Source: Clostridiaceae bacterium Marseille-Q4149
GTDB lineage: Bacteria > Bacillota > Clostridia > Oscillospirales > Oscillospiraceae
Assembly: GCA_018228685.1 (NCBI GenBank)
Contig: CP073691.1
Coordinates: forward strand, 2,728,001 to 2,792,000
Length of the DNA: 64,000 bases
Direction of reading: 5' to 3'
In this document: piece by piece, positions 1 through 8,880 of the stretch
Position numbering within the stretch: the first letter of the stretch is position 1
Layout: every line of letters starts with the position of its first letter
Made by a program: the position numbers and the translations under genes
The notes under the pieces: model-generated
Told to the model about the DNA's origin: nothing
The model's database searches: none
The model's input: only the letters and a program-made list of their open reading frames with translations

Positions 1-1752
1 CAGGTCCCGCAGGAACAGGTACAGGATCAGCACCGCGAACAGTGCGCCCCAGCCCAGAGACGACAGAATGGAGTTGATGATAAGGTATATGTAGTCCCCC
101 TGGTCCATCAGGGGCACGAAGGAAAGCCCCTCGTACTCCGCCTCCAGCTCCCGGAAGCGGCTGTTGATGTTGTTGGACACCTCCGCCGTGGCGTAGGTGG
201 ACTGCTTGTTGAGGGAGACGATGACGCCGTCCTTGCCGTTGAGCTTGTCGTAGATCTCCGAGGAGTTGTCGGTGATGGCCACGTCGGCCACGTCCTTCAT
301 GCGGATGGGGTCGATGCCGTCCATCCCCAGGTCAAAGAGCACCAGGTCCTCCAGGTCCTGCCGGGTGTCGATGGCATCGCCCACGGAGACCATGTAGTTC
401 ACGCCGTCCTCCTTCAGATACCCGGCGGGCATGGAGAAGTTCTGGGCCGTCAGCAGGGCGGTGATGGTGGGTAGGCTCAGGCTGGAGGACAGGTCCGCCT
501 GGCTCAGGGCGGTGGAGCGGGATTCCTCCAGGGTCTGGAGGCCCTGGTCGATCTGGCTCAGGGCGCTGTCCAGCTGGATGTTGGCGGAGATGATCTGGGT
601 CACGGCGTCGGTCATGGTCAGGACCCCGGCGGATACCTGGTCCGCCAGCTTGGCCACACCCTCGTCGGTCTCCAGGTCCCGCAGCTGCTTTTCCAGCTCC
701 TCCAGCTGCTTCTGCCACTCCTTGGCCCGCTGGACGGCCTCGTCCCACTTGACGCCCAGGGCCGCCATGCGCAGATCCAGCGCCGCCAGCTCCGCCTGGA
801 TGCGGACGTATTCGGGGTCACTTTCGATTTCGGCGATGGCCGCCTGCTTTTCCTCCTCCGTCATGGAGGGGTTCTGGCGGATGGCCTCGATCTTCGCCTG
901 ATACGGGGCGTTTTCCGCCTCCAGCCGGGCCTTCTCCCGCTGAATATCCGCCAGCTCCCGGAGGTTGTCCTGGAGCTGGTCCCGGCTGTCCCGCATGGTT
1001 TTCAGACTGTCCTGAATGGTGGTAAGGGCCTGGGTCACGGCGTCCCGGACGGCGGATTCCTCGGCGCTGCGGATAGCCGCCTTGGCGCTGTTGACCTGGC
1101 CCCGGGCGGAGGCCAGCTGCCCTGCCGCGTCGTCCAGCTGCTTCGCAATGGCATCGGACAGCCGCTGGGACAGAGCATCCAGCTTCTTTTGGCTGAGGAT
1201 CACATGGAGCTGACGCTCCACCGTGCCGCTGACGGTGACGCTGGCCACGCCGGTGATGCCCTCCAGCTTGGGGGACAGGGTGTCGTTGACGAAGTCCGAC
1301 AGCTGGGTGATGTCCTTGCCGTCATAGGACAGGGCCGCCACCTGCACCGGCAGCATGGAGGGGTTCATTTTCAGCACATAGGGGTCGCCCACGGTGTCGG
1401 ACCAGGAGCCCTTCAGCTGGTTGATCTTCTGCTGGATATCCACGCTGACGGTGTCCATGTTCACCCCGTCCTCAAACTCCAGCACCACCATGGACACGCT
1501 GTCCATGGAGCTGGAGGTGACATTCTTGATGCGGTCGAGGGTGGCCATGGACTGCTCCAGGGGCTTGGTGATGTCGGCCTCCACAGTTTCGGGGCTGGCC
1601 CCGGGGTCGGTGGTCACCAGGATCACATAGGGGAAGTCCATGTTGGGCATCAGGTCGGGGGTCATCTTCAGATAGGCCACCACACCCAGCACCACAATGG
1701 CCAGCACCGCCACGAACACCGTCAGCGGCTTCTTTACGCTGAATTTGGGCAT
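1..1752 (-). CDS. RND-family efflux permease, 5' part (cut by window edge)
   Basis: Inner-membrane proton-driven exporter of the AcrB/SwrC (ACR_tran) type. 584 residues are visible from the ATG at 1752, and the frame stays open to base 1. The protein opens with MPKFSVKKPLTVFVAVLAIV, giving the first membrane helix at about residues 9-28, followed by the porter-domain stretch with DPGASPETVEADITKPLEQS, typical of the family. Residues about 200-420 are a long charged Glu/Gln/Arg-rich coiled coil absent from E. coli AcrB but seen in Gram-positive RND proteins. The visible end (IYLIINSILSSLGWGALFAV) starts a second helix. Start supported by AAGGAG 11 bases upstream. Substrate unknown. Class is confident; specificity cannot be told. 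Confidence 0.9.
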   Translation of the reverse strand, partial: MPKFSVKKPLTVFVAVLAIVVLGVVAYLKMTPDLMPNMDFPYVILVTTDPGASPETVEADITKPLEQSMATLDRIKNVTSSSMDSVSMVVLEFEDGVNMDTVSVDIQQKINQLKGSWSDTVGDPYVLKMNPSMLPVQVAALSYDGKDITQLSDFVNDTLSPKLEGITGVASVTVSGTVERQLHVILSQKKLDALSQRLSDAIAKQLDDAAGQLASARGQVNSAKAAIRSAEESAVRDAVTQALTTIQDSLKTMRDSRDQLQDNLRELADIQREKARLEAENAPYQAKIEAIRQNPSMTEEEKQAAIAEIESDPEYVRIQAELAALDLRMAALGVKWDEAVQRAKEWQKQLEELEKQLRDLETDEGVAKLADQVSAGVLTMTDAVTQIISANIQLDSALSQIDQGLQTLEESRSTALSQADLSSSLSLPTITALLTAQNFSMPAGYLKEDGVNYMVSVGDAIDTRQDLEDLVLFDLGMDGIDPIRMKDVADVAITDNSSEIYDKLNGKDGVIVSLNKQSTYATAEVSNNINSRFRELEAEYEGLSFVPLMDQGDYIYLIINSILSSLGWGALFAVLILYLFLRDL

Positions 1753-1772
1753 AATCGTATCGCTCCTTGCGC

Positions 1773-1802
1773 ATTATAAGTCAGTTGTTACACGACTGTA
1801 AA
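1773..1802 (-). promoter_or_regulatory. Candidate promoter of the RND gene
   Basis: On the minus strand TTTACA and TATAAT are separated by 18 bases, ending about 20 bases before the RND start codon. This is seen by eye; no transcription data. Confidence 0.5.
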
Positions 1803-2050
1803 AAACATTTTAAAGAATTTTAACATTCTAAAGCGCCGCGCGCAAGAGGGGCGGGCAATTATTAACGAAACTGTTACAAAATCCCGTCTTTTCCTTAGCC
1901 TAACGAAAAAAATATTAAAAGCCTCGCAGAGTTTGCCGCCCGCAGGCGGCAAATAAATTGCAATTATTTTTTGGCCGGGGCGTGTACCTGAACAAGAATT
2001 CTTCTCAGGCTTTCGCACGCACGGCGTGTGAAAGCGCGATGTGACGTCTC
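1803..2050. other. Intergenic stretch, no gene seen
   Basis: AT-rich sequence between the RND promoter and the next gene. It holds a short GC hairpin around 1932-1948 (GCCGCC...GGCGGC) in AT-rich flanks. The reading frame on the minus strand here has no ribosome binding site and I do not call it. Confidence 0.4.
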
Positions 2051-2566
2051 ATGAAAAACGAAAGCACCTTCGGCACTATAAAAAGCCTTTCAAGCTTTTT
2101 AACAGGTTTTGGTATAAGACAGGTAAAATCTCGCATTACAGGGGCAACACAGTTGACTCAAGTTATAGATAAACTTTCAGTTGCCGCAGAAATCGTTTGC
2201 AAACCTATTTTTTCGGGCATCTTTTCGTTCGAGGGGTATGATGGGATATTAAACCGAAATGTAAATCAACAAGTGCGCTCTACGCTAATTAGAGGTAATG
2301 GAAAAGTAAACCATCTATGTATAGGTGAGAATTGCTTTATAAAATACTGGCCCGAGTATACTCCTAAACAAGAGAATGTAAGACCACATTATAGCTTTTA
2401 TGAAATAAATGATTTGTCATTTGGATACTTCATATCAAACTTGGTTGAAGACGTGTATATAGCAACAGTGGGGACGAATCTGCCGGGGACTTTGACATCT
2501 ATGTTCTATCCAATTGAAAACACCAAAGAGGCCCACAAATTAACTGAAGTTTCAATGGAAATGTAG
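2051..2566 (+). CDS. Hypothetical protein, 171 residues
   Basis: I do not recognise this protein. It is AT-rich compared with the RND gene, soluble in composition, with no signal peptide and no clear motif. No convincing ribosome binding site precedes the ATG at 2051, so the true start could differ or the frame may be the tail of a longer decayed gene. It lies at the boundary between the GC-rich RND region and mobile-element debris, which fits a horizontally acquired or degraded gene. Confidence 0.4.
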   Translation: MKNESTFGTIKSLSSFLTGFGIRQVKSRITGATQLTQVIDKLSVAAEIVCKPIFSGIFSFEGYDGILNRNVNQQVRSTLIRGNGKVNHLCIGENCFIKYWPEYTPKQENVRPHYSFYEINDLSFGYFISNLVEDVYIATVGTNLPGTLTSMFYPIENTKEAHKLTEVSMEM

Positions 2567-2718
2567 ATTATCTGTTGCCCGTTGATTGGGAGGTATAGTT
2601 ATGACCTCCTTTTCCCATAAAAACTGATCACACCTGTTTCCCGTTGTCCGTGGGGAAACGTGAAAGGACGGCACAAAAGCGCCGTCCTTTGACCTTGCCC
2701 CACCTCTGGCCACGATGA

Positions 2719-3210
2719 CCAGAAGCAGCGGGACACTTCCTTGACCTTCTATCTCCGGATAAGCTGAGCGCCGCCGTGGATGCAGCCGGTGCGGAAGCAC
2801 GGGAAGCACGCAGCCGCTATGACGCTGCCGATGCCAAGGTGACGGACAAAAAGGCAATGCTGGAAGCAATGGACAATTACCGCAACACCTATCCCGTTAT
2901 CAAGGAGTATCGCATGATCCGCAAAGAGAAGGACAAGCAGAAATTCTATGCCGCGCATGAAGCGGATTTTATCGTCAACGACGCTGCCAAGCGCCAGCTT
3001 GACAAGCTGGGCGCACCGAAGCAGCTTCCGAAGCGCAAGGATGTCGTTGCAGAGATTCAATCTCTCATTTCAGAGAAAAACGAGTGCTACAACGATTACC
3101 GCGAGAAAAGCGAGCGGCTGCATGAGCTGATGACCATGCAGCGCAACTATCAGATGGCGATACAGCCGCAGCAGCCGAAACACAGACGGAAGCATGAGAC
3201 AGAACTCTAA
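2719..3210 (+). pseudogene. 3' remnant of a MobA/MobL-type relaxase gene
   Basis: The frame is open from 2719 (after a TGA at 2716) to 3210 and reads as the helical C-terminal tail of a mobilization relaxase: AMLEAMDNYRNTYPVIKEY, then a Lys-rich stretch, then KRKDVVAEIQSLISEKNE. The N-terminal HUH nuclease domain is absent. A GTG at 2776 could serve as start, but no ribosome binding site supports expression. It resembles the tail of the kind of relaxase found whole at 21447-23039 and is best read as debris of a related mobilizable element. Confidence 0.6.
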
Positions 3211-3251
3211 AAAGCAAAATGCCGCACAGGTTTCCCCATGCGGCACAATGC

Positions 3252-3542
3252 TCATTTCCCGAACAGATCGCTATGCGTTCCGGTTCTGGAAAGTGTCAGC
3301 ACCAGAACATCACCCTCAACGCGGTAGATCAGAAGCCAGTTGGGCTGAATGTGGCACTCCCGGTGTCCACGCCAGTTGCCGGTCAGGTCATGATCTCTGT
3401 TCTCAGGCGGCAGCGTGTTTCCCATTGCAAGCGTTTCAATCACGGTTTCAAGAAGCTCAATTTGCAGTCCGCGCTTGATTGCCAGCTTGTAATCCTTCTT
3501 GAACGCCGTGGTCGGCTTGACGGTCAGCTTTGTCTTTCTCAC
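3252..3542 (-). CDS. yafQ: YafQ/RelE-family toxin
   Basis: Type II toxin, a ribosome-dependent mRNA interferase by family. 96 residues. The RelE-superfamily fold is suggested by TTAFKKDYKLAIKRGL near the N-terminus and the C-terminal half HECHIQPNWLLIYRVEGDVL followed by LSRTGTHSDLF, which matches the YafQ ending with its catalytic His (in THSDLF). It overlaps the antitoxin gene upstream by 4 bases, the usual arrangement in which antitoxin is translated first. Likely autoregulated by the pair. Sits within mobile-element debris, consistent with an addiction module. Confidence 0.88.
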   Translation of the reverse strand: MRKTKLTVKPTTAFKKDYKLAIKRGLQIELLETVIETLAMGNTLPPENRDHDLTGNWRGHRECHIQPNWLLIYRVEGDVLVLTLSRTGTHSDLFGK

Positions 3543-3817
3543 TTTTTCAGATCGGCAAAAAGCTCGTCAAGGTCGTTATAGCCCTTTACAGACGGGTCTT
3601 TCGCAATCCTTTCCGCTTCCAGCATGGCGGCAATCGTCTCCTTGTTAGGCTGATTGATGGAGATTTCAAACGGAATCCCGCCCTCCCGGATCGATTGACG
3701 CACGAAAATATTGAAAGCCGTTGTGAGATTCATGCCAAGCTCCGAAAACAAAGCGTCAGCCTGTGCTTTCAGGTCGCTGTCCATTCGGATGCTGATGTTT
3801 GTTGTAGTTCCAGCCAT
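3539..3817 (-). CDS. dinJ: RelB/DinJ-family antitoxin
   Basis: 92-residue antitoxin. The N-terminal NISIRMDSDLKAQADALFSE is a ribbon-helix-helix DNA-binding segment, followed by LGMNLTTAFNIFVRQSIREG typical of RelB/DinJ, and an acidic C-terminal tail (GYNDLDELFADLKK) that would wrap the toxin. Start ATG at 3817 has AAAGGGGATG upstream. Transcribed just before the toxin, with a 4-base overlap; the protein normally represses this promoter alone and together with the toxin. Confidence 0.88.
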   Translation of the reverse strand: MAGTTTNISIRMDSDLKAQADALFSELGMNLTTAFNIFVRQSIREGGIPFEISINQPNKETIAAMLEAERIAKDPSVKGYNDLDELFADLKK

Positions 3818-4098
3818 GAAATCATCCCCTTTCTACTGGCACTATCATTATACGCTATCTGCACGAGAAATACAATACAGCGCACGAAAAAGATACAATT
3901 TGTTCTCAAATCCAGAAATGGAGCAAATGCCCCTCCCGAAAACGCACAGAACGCGCCGAAGAGACTTACCCATACCGCAATACCACCCGTTCCCCAAATG
4001 GAGCGTACAGGGCAGAAAAAGTCCGAAAATGATACCGAGATTTACAGTTTGACCGTCTGCCGGAGCGTAACGCTTTGGCGACAGATAGGAGTGTAAAA

Positions 4099-4275
4099 AT
4101 GCCGAGAATGAGTAAACAGCGGCGGCTGGAATGGTCGCTCTTCCTCGACCACCGAAACCGCATTTCCTACAATCCCCTTTGCCGTGGCTGCATCCACGGC
4201 TGCAAGCAGAGCTTCCGGGCAATCGTTGTTCTTTGTCCGCATTACTGGTCAAAATGCTGGAAACCGCCCGACTGA
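4099..4275 (+). CDS. Small Cys-rich protein of mobilizable elements
   Basis: 58 residues starting MPRMSKQRRLEWSLFL. It has LCRGCIHGCKQSFR and a later CPHY, a conserved Cys pattern that probably binds a metal. A close relative lies at 19162-19353 (MPRMPKKRKLELSFFL ... CRKCQRTCKQSFR ... CPHY), in both cases directly upstream of a RepA-like winged-helix gene. Function unknown; the paired context suggests a role in element replication or its control. The conserved MPRM start was chosen over upstream in-frame codons. Confidence 0.7.
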   Translation: MPRMSKQRRLEWSLFLDHRNRISYNPLCRGCIHGCKQSFRAIVVLCPHYWSKCWKPPD

Positions 4276-4339
4276 GGGCTGTCACGATTCGTTATACCTC
4301 TAATTCCCACGAAGGAGGTGACATTCCATCACTGAGTAC

Positions 4340-4744
4340 ATGAGAGCGGATACCCGGCTGCCGCCGTATCTGCCATATCCCCGTTTCCTGCTGCAAACAG
4401 ATCTGACCCAGACGGCGATGCTGCTGTACGCGCTGCTGCTTGACCGGGCGACGCTCTCACAGGCAAACGGCTGGCTGGACGAGGGCGGCAGGATTTACCT
4501 TGTGTTTCCCATAGAGAAGACTGTCGCCGCGCTGGACAGAAGCCCCATGACCGTGAAAACCGCTCTTTCCGAGCTGGAGGACGCCGGGCTGATTGAGCGG
4601 CGCAGAAGTGGCTTTTCCAAGCCGAACCGTATCTATGTAAAGCTGCCGCCAGACGGACAGAAATTTTTCCAAACGACAGACAGAAATCCGTCCTTCATTG
4701 AGAAAGAAAACTGTCCCCTAACAACCTGGGTGACTCAGAAATAG
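4340..4744 (+). CDS. Replication initiator A N-terminal-like winged-helix protein, altered 3' end
   Basis: 134 residues. DTRLPPYLPYPRFLL and the region IYLVFPIEKTVAALDRSPMT followed by LSELEDAGLIERRRSG match the RepA_N winged-helix domain of plasmid and element initiators; the relative at 19354-19692 aligns over most of its length. After about residue 112 the sequence stops resembling that protein: the last codons overlap, in another frame, the tail of a sigma-like gene (4720-4845). The 3' end therefore looks like a deletion junction and the product may not work. Confidence 0.6.
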   Translation: MRADTRLPPYLPYPRFLLQTDLTQTAMLLYALLLDRATLSQANGWLDEGGRIYLVFPIEKTVAALDRSPMTVKTALSELEDAGLIERRRSGFSKPNRIYVKLPPDGQKFFQTTDRNPSFIEKENCPLTTWVTQK

Positions 4745-4845
4745 GGAAGGCATTTGGGGTCAGCGCTGCCAGCGTTCGTATGATGCTGACACGAGCCAGA
4801 AGTAAAGCCCGCAAGGCCATGGAAGCGGGATTCGGCGGCAAATAA
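4720..4845 (+). pseudogene. 3' remnant of a sigma-70 region 4-like gene
   Basis: In the frame starting at 4720 the sequence reads LGDSEIGKAFGVSAASVRMM and continues with LTRARSKARKAMEAG to a stop at 4843. This is the helix-turn-helix end of a sigma factor-like protein. No start or 5' half is present. It is fused out of frame to the RepA-like gene, marking a deletion endpoint. Confidence 0.55.
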
Positions 4846-4932
4846 GACGGCGGCTAAGGTGCTTTTTGCGCTATTATGTCCCAGCTTCATCTCGTTGCTT
4901 GGATATAATAGCCAAAAAGCATCTGCCGTCTT
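4844..4932. repeat. Long imperfect inverted repeat
   Basis: AAGACGGC at 4844 pairs with GCCGTCTT ending at 4932, with further matching inside (TGCTTTTTG with CAAAAAGCA, TATTAT with ATAATA) around a loop of about 23 bases. It could be a terminator, a mobile-element end or an attachment-site remnant. Confidence 0.55.
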
Positions 4933-5056
4933 TTGTCATATATTACGATTCTTTCGAAAAAAGCGAAAAAACCTGTTGCAAAGTAGCTGCAGCGGAGTTG
5001 TATATAGTAGAGACGTAGGCATACATCCCACTATATAAAAGAAAGAGAGAAAACGT

Positions 5057-6232
5057 ATGAAAAAATGGAGACGCGTACTATCCTGTTTCCTGGCCGTGCT
5101 GCTGACGGTGTACCTGGTCCCCGTGCAGGTAATGGCTGAGGAACTGGGAGATCTGTGGCCGCCAACAACAGAAAACGTCGTGGATGCGCCCGCGGAGGTC
5201 GTGGGCGAGATACTGGAACAACGGGAAGAAAATCGGAAGGAGTTCCTGCTCACCGACGGTACAAGGCAGGTGGTAATTTATCCGGCGGCAGTACATTACC
5301 AAAAAGATGGATATTGGGAGGAAATTGACAACCGGTTGCTGCCGTCTGCTGCGCAGGATGGTGAAACCGTGTATCGAAACGCAGCCGGTATGTGGGATGT
5401 TTCTGTTCCTGCTGAGCTGAATACCGCCAATGGAATCACGGTCAGCCGCAGCGGGTACAGCTTGTCATTCTATCTGACAGGTCAGTTGTACGAAGACGAT
5501 GGTGCGATTTCCGAAAGCGGTTCGGGCTATATAGGTGAGGAGTTGCCGGGCGAAGATATGATCTGTGTCCCCGCAGACGAAAGCGCTGCCGAGGTCAGCA
5601 GCATTGCTTCCACTCTGGCAGATGAGGGACAGCTTCAGCCGGAGGCTGCACTGAATAATCAACGCAGCGAAACCGTGTATCAGGATGTTTATCATGACAC
5701 AGATGTGACCTATGACCTGGATTCAAATCGGCTGAAGGAGTCTTTGATTCTGCGCAGTTGCCCGAAAGAGTTGTTAGGCTACCGCTACCATCTGGAGGCA
5801 GAAAATCTGCGATTGGAACTGCAGGAGGATAACCGTATTCTGGCCTATGCAAAAGATGCCGATTCCGAAGCCAAGCCGGTGTTCTATATGCCGGCCTCTT
5901 ATCTATTGGATGCGGAAAATGTATGCTCCGATGATATCAAGGTGATTCTGGAGGAAAACGAAAAAGGATATGAACTGCGTTACTACCTGCCTCAGGATTG
6001 GATGGCAGACGCCTCATATCCTGTTGTCCTGGACCCCGTGGTTCAACCTGTGTCCAATACGTTCACCATTTGGGATAAAACTGTAAGTCAGCGCAATTCT
6101 GAGTTAGCCGGTTCCGCATATATCGCAGCGACAACATGCTCATCGAGCCGCAGAACCAGCGGAGGAAAATCAAATGCTCCAAGACAGACGGCGAGGGGCC
6201 GAAACACAGGCCCGGTAAGGATGACGGTATGA
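5057..6232 (+). pseudogene. N-terminal part of a secreted Rhs/YD-repeat protein, truncated
   Basis: 391 residues from an ATG preceded by AAAGAAAGAGAGAAA. Residues 1-27 are a Sec signal peptide (MKKWRRVLSCFLAVLLTVYL ... VMAEE). The following part (QVVIYPAAVHYQKDGYWEEI, later DWMADASYPVVLDPVVQP) is the wall/extracellular N-terminal region seen before the DNRLRE and YD-repeat parts of Gram-positive Rhs toxins. These proteins are usually 1500-3000 residues. Here the YD repeats are missing: after about residue 350 the frame enters unrelated sequence and stops. A large internal deletion has joined this stub to downstream toxin-cassette sequence. Confidence 0.75.
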
Positions 6233-6789
6233 AAAACCCAGAAGCAAATACTTTACGTATTGAGCCCCGAAAGTTTCATGCATCTGCGGTAGGAATGGCG
6301 ATGGTGCTGGCATATGTGGATTATGAATACTTCGTTCAGACATTTTGCTGGGTTTTTCAGCCACCCATACGCATAGCAATTGACACGGTCACGATTGTCT
6401 CCCTGGGCATTATATTTAACGTATTATCTTTTGCTCATATTATCGCTACCAGCCGGACATATATTGTGTCTACTAAGGGAATTACCGTGACTTTTCTGGG
6501 TGTCTTTCACCGCCTATATCCATGGCAGCGGTTTCAAATTGTAGGTGTGTTCCCGGTAGATAAGATGGGTAGCACGGAAGTGGGGCAGCCATTTTTGATG
6601 GTTTGCAGTACCAAACCGATTCGGACGACAGCTGGTGGGGCTTTTCAGTTGGAATCCGCTATTTACCGTTGGCCTCACATTTTGATTTTTCCACTACTGC
6701 CGGGCGAGGAACGCATGCAATTTGAAAGCCTGCGGCGCGGGGAAATATCTCCCGACCTGGAGGATCAGGAACCCGACGAGGAGGAATAA
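6229..6789 (+). CDS. Membrane protein with PH-like region, probable immunity protein
   Basis: 186 residues from the ATG at 6229; the frame also continues upstream into what may be the last residues of a toxin tip, so the start is uncertain. Two hydrophobic segments at about residues 18-36 and 44-70 are followed by SRTYIVSTKGITVTFLGVFH, a layout of membrane-anchored PH/YcxB-like proteins. It has an acidic tail (DLEDQEPDEEE). Its stop codon abuts an Rhs core remnant at 6790. Placement directly after a toxin end is the usual position of an immunity gene; that role is inferred. Confidence 0.55.
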   Translation: MKNPEANTLRIEPRKFHASAVGMAMVLAYVDYEYFVQTFCWVFQPPIRIAIDTVTIVSLGIIFNVLSFAHIIATSRTYIVSTKGITVTFLGVFHRLYPWQRFQIVGVFPVDKMGSTEVGQPFLMVCSTKPIRTTAGGAFQLESAIYRWPHILIFPLLPGEERMQFESLRRGEISPDLEDQEPDEEE

Positions 6790-7281
6790 GTATCCCAGCT
6801 GACGGAGATGACCTGGGGCAGTAACAAGCTGCATTTTACCTACGACTCCACTGGCCCGGCGTCTGTGACGTACAACGGCAACAGGTATTTCTGCCTGAAA
6901 AATGCCCAAGGCGATGTCACCGGTCTTGTGAACGCCAGCGGCACCCAGGTGGTGTCCTACACCTACGACCCCTGGGGCGCGCCCATGTCCGTCAGCGGCA
7001 CCATGGCCGCCACCCTCGGCGCTGCGAATCCCCTGCGTTATCGCGGGTACGTCTATGACACCGAAACGGGCCTGTACTACCTCAGCAGCCAGTATTATAA
7101 CCCGGTTTGGGGAAGGTTTATCAATGCGGACAGTCTGATTGTTGACTGTGGGGCAAACACGCAGAATCTATTAATAAGGCTCAATCTTTCGTATCGGGTA
7201 TTAAAGAAACGCTTTGTGCTTCTATATCATCTTCACACATATAACAGAAGAGGCGGTCACGTCTATTATATTTTCCCATAG
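6790..7281 (+). pseudogene. Rhs core C-terminus plus toxin tip, cassette remnant 1
   Basis: The frame reads the hallmark Rhs-associated core: KNAQGDVTGLVNASGTQVVS, then YDPWGAPMSVSGTMA, ANPLRYRGYVYDTETGLYYL and NPVWGRFINADS. After the INADS boundary the sequence switches to an unrelated, AT-rich tip (to residue 157 counted from the ATG at 6808). In Rhs proteins the tip after this boundary is the exchangeable toxin. There is no start codon with a ribosome binding site and no YD-repeat body, so this is an orphan cassette left for recombination rather than an expressed toxin. Confidence 0.75.
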
Positions 7282-7289
7282 GTGATAGT

Positions 7290-7568
7290 ATGGTTGTTAG
7301 ACTAATATTTGATTCCAGAATTAGTTACGTATATGTTCCAGATGGCTACATAACAGACGCCAAATCATTACGATGCCCATTTATTGAGTGGGTATACGAT
7401 AATCCAAATTGCATGGTAAAAGCGAAGGGGCATACGGTATTTTCTTTTGGAGAAAATGATTTTGTGTCGTTTATAAACGCAGTCGTTTTGCGTGGAAAAA
7501 ACGAAAAAGCATATGTATGTCCTTGTGAAAATCTGTGTAAGCAAAGAATCCTATCGATAAATCTATAG
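7290..7568 (+). CDS. Small hypothetical protein, possible immunity gene of cassette 1
   Basis: 92 residues beginning MVVRLIFDSRISYVYVPDGY, 8 bases after the toxin-tip stop. AT-rich like the tip itself. No recognised domain. Position suggests an immunity partner of the preceding tip; this is inference from context only. Confidence 0.5.
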   Translation: MVVRLIFDSRISYVYVPDGYITDAKSLRCPFIEWVYDNPNCMVKAKGHTVFSFGENDFVSFINAVVLRGKNEKAYVCPCENLCKQRILSINL

Positions 7569-7631
7569 CGCGAAAAACATTTGTTTAGACAGTTTGAATG
7601 CCTACAGTGTGCTCATCTGGATTCTTGCTGA

Positions 7632-7736
7632 AACGCCCAGGGCAACGTTACCGGTCTTGTGAATGCCAGCGGCACCATGGCCTCCACCCTCGGCGCTGCG
7701 AATCCCCTGCGCTATCGTGGGTATGTATTATGTTAG
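7632..7736 (+). pseudogene. Rhs core remnant 2
   Basis: Reads NAQGNVTGLVNASGTMASTL then GAANPLRYRGYV before a stop at 7734. Compared with the other two copies, the segment between NASGT and MA (the YDPWGAPMSVSG part) is deleted. Only the core just before the toxin boundary survives. Confidence 0.7.
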
Positions 7737-7873
7737 GGGGCTTTATCGCCGCCAACTTCTGCGCATTTCCCGCGGTGTTTATATCCATTGCAGCCGGAGT
7801 AGCGGTTGACGGTTTTTTCTATGTGTTAAAGGACCGCTTCCTAAAGGCATACAGAAAGAAGGGTAAAACATGA
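7730..7873 (+). pseudogene. Toxin-tip remnant, C-terminal end (cassette 2)
   Basis: In-frame residues GGFIAANFCAFPAVFISIAA and DRFLKAYRKKGKT end at a TGA that overlaps the ATG of the next gene (ATGA). It looks like the hydrophobic final part of a toxin tip whose beginning has been lost. The translational overlap with the next gene supports a toxin-immunity pair. Confidence 0.45.
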
Positions 7874-8274
7874 TCGGTAATATTTCCATAATAGGCTTTA
7901 TTGTTGCAGTGACCGTCTCTGTTGGTTGCATGATAACAGGGCTTTGGATGCTGTTTTCCCGGAAATATAAACATGATCCGCGGAATCCCATAGGCACCGC
8001 TATTGCTATGCTCCTGATGCCGCTTGGATTGGGATTGCTGGCCTTTAATGAAATCGGCTTTTTCCCGGCGCGATATTACCGCATTTTGATTGTTATTGGA
8101 ATTGGATTAGGTGGAGGCGGCGCTGAGCTCCTCACGCTTTCTATCGTCCATGTTTGTCGTAAAGGCGGAAAGAAAAAGGACGCAAGAACGGGCATAGTAG
8201 GGGCATGCCTTGTTGGAATCTTTTTCCTGGTGATCTTGACGTGCATGATTTTCATGCCTTGGGACAGCAATTAA
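7870..8274 (+). CDS. Polytopic membrane protein, probable immunity protein of cassette 2
   Basis: 134 residues with four hydrophobic segments (about residues 4-27, 40-60, 66-90 and 106-128). No catalytic motif is visible. The ATG overlaps the stop of a toxin-tip remnant (ATGA), and the gene is followed by a sequence resembling the junction after the first immunity gene, then by Rhs core remnant 3. A membrane immunity protein would fit a membrane-active toxin; this is inferred from context. Confidence 0.55.
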   Translation: MIGNISIIGFIVAVTVSVGCMITGLWMLFSRKYKHDPRNPIGTAIAMLLMPLGLGLLAFNEIGFFPARYYRILIVIGIGLGGGGAELLTLSIVHVCRKGGKKKDARTGIVGACLVGIFFLVILTCMIFMPWDSN

Positions 8275-8351
8275 GAACCAGGAACCCGACCAGAGTGAAT
8301 AATCGTCCCGGCTGACGGACGTGGCCGTTAAAAGACGGCCACGTCCGGACA

Positions 8352-8880
8352 GCAAGCAGCACCTACACCTACGGCGACGCCAATTGGCCGGACCTGCTGA
8401 CGGCGTTCAATGGGAAGTCCATTACCTACGACGCCATAGGCAATCCCCTGTCCGACGGCACGTGGACGTATGCCTGGCAGCATGGCCGTCAGCGGTTCCA
8501 TGTCTGCCACCCTCGGCGCTGCAAATCCCCTGCGCTACCGCGGGTATGTCTACGACAGCGAGACGAGCCTGTACTACCTCAGCAGCCGGTATTATAACCC
8601 GGTCTGGGGAAGGTTTATCAATGCGGATACCGCCGCCGTGGTAGCTGCGTCCCCCGACAAAGCCAACTGGGATAAGAATCTCTTTGCCTACTGCGACAAT
8701 GACCCGGTCAGCAGAAAAGATGATGGCGGGGACTTGTGGGAAGAAATCACCACTTTGGGAGATTCTATTTTTCGTAGCGCACTCATTTTTGGCGGTCTTG
8801 CAATCGGTGCTGCAGTGTTATCAGCTTTTGTAGTTGGGACCGGTGGTGCTGGTGCGATTGCTATTCCTATGCTGATATGA
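8352..8880 (+). pseudogene. Rhs core plus toxin tip, cassette remnant 3 (frameshifted)
   Basis: Two frames together make an Rhs core. The first reads a YD-repeat piece (FNGKSITYDAIGNPLSDGTW). After a deletion the second, from about 8480, reads SMSATLGAANPLRYRGYVYD, NPVWGRFINADT, then NLFAYCDNDPVSRKD. The tip (LFRSALIFGG-like hydrophobic segment) ends at a TGA overlapping the ATG at 8877. The YD-repeat body is absent and the two frames are out of register, so it is not an expressed toxin. Confidence 0.7.

Noticed and set aside
332..1774. Several plus- and minus-strand reading frames of 60-196 residues across the first 1.8 kb
   Set aside because: They overlap the RND permease frame, which has clear family motifs from 1752 to the window edge, and have compositions typical of GC-rich shadow frames.
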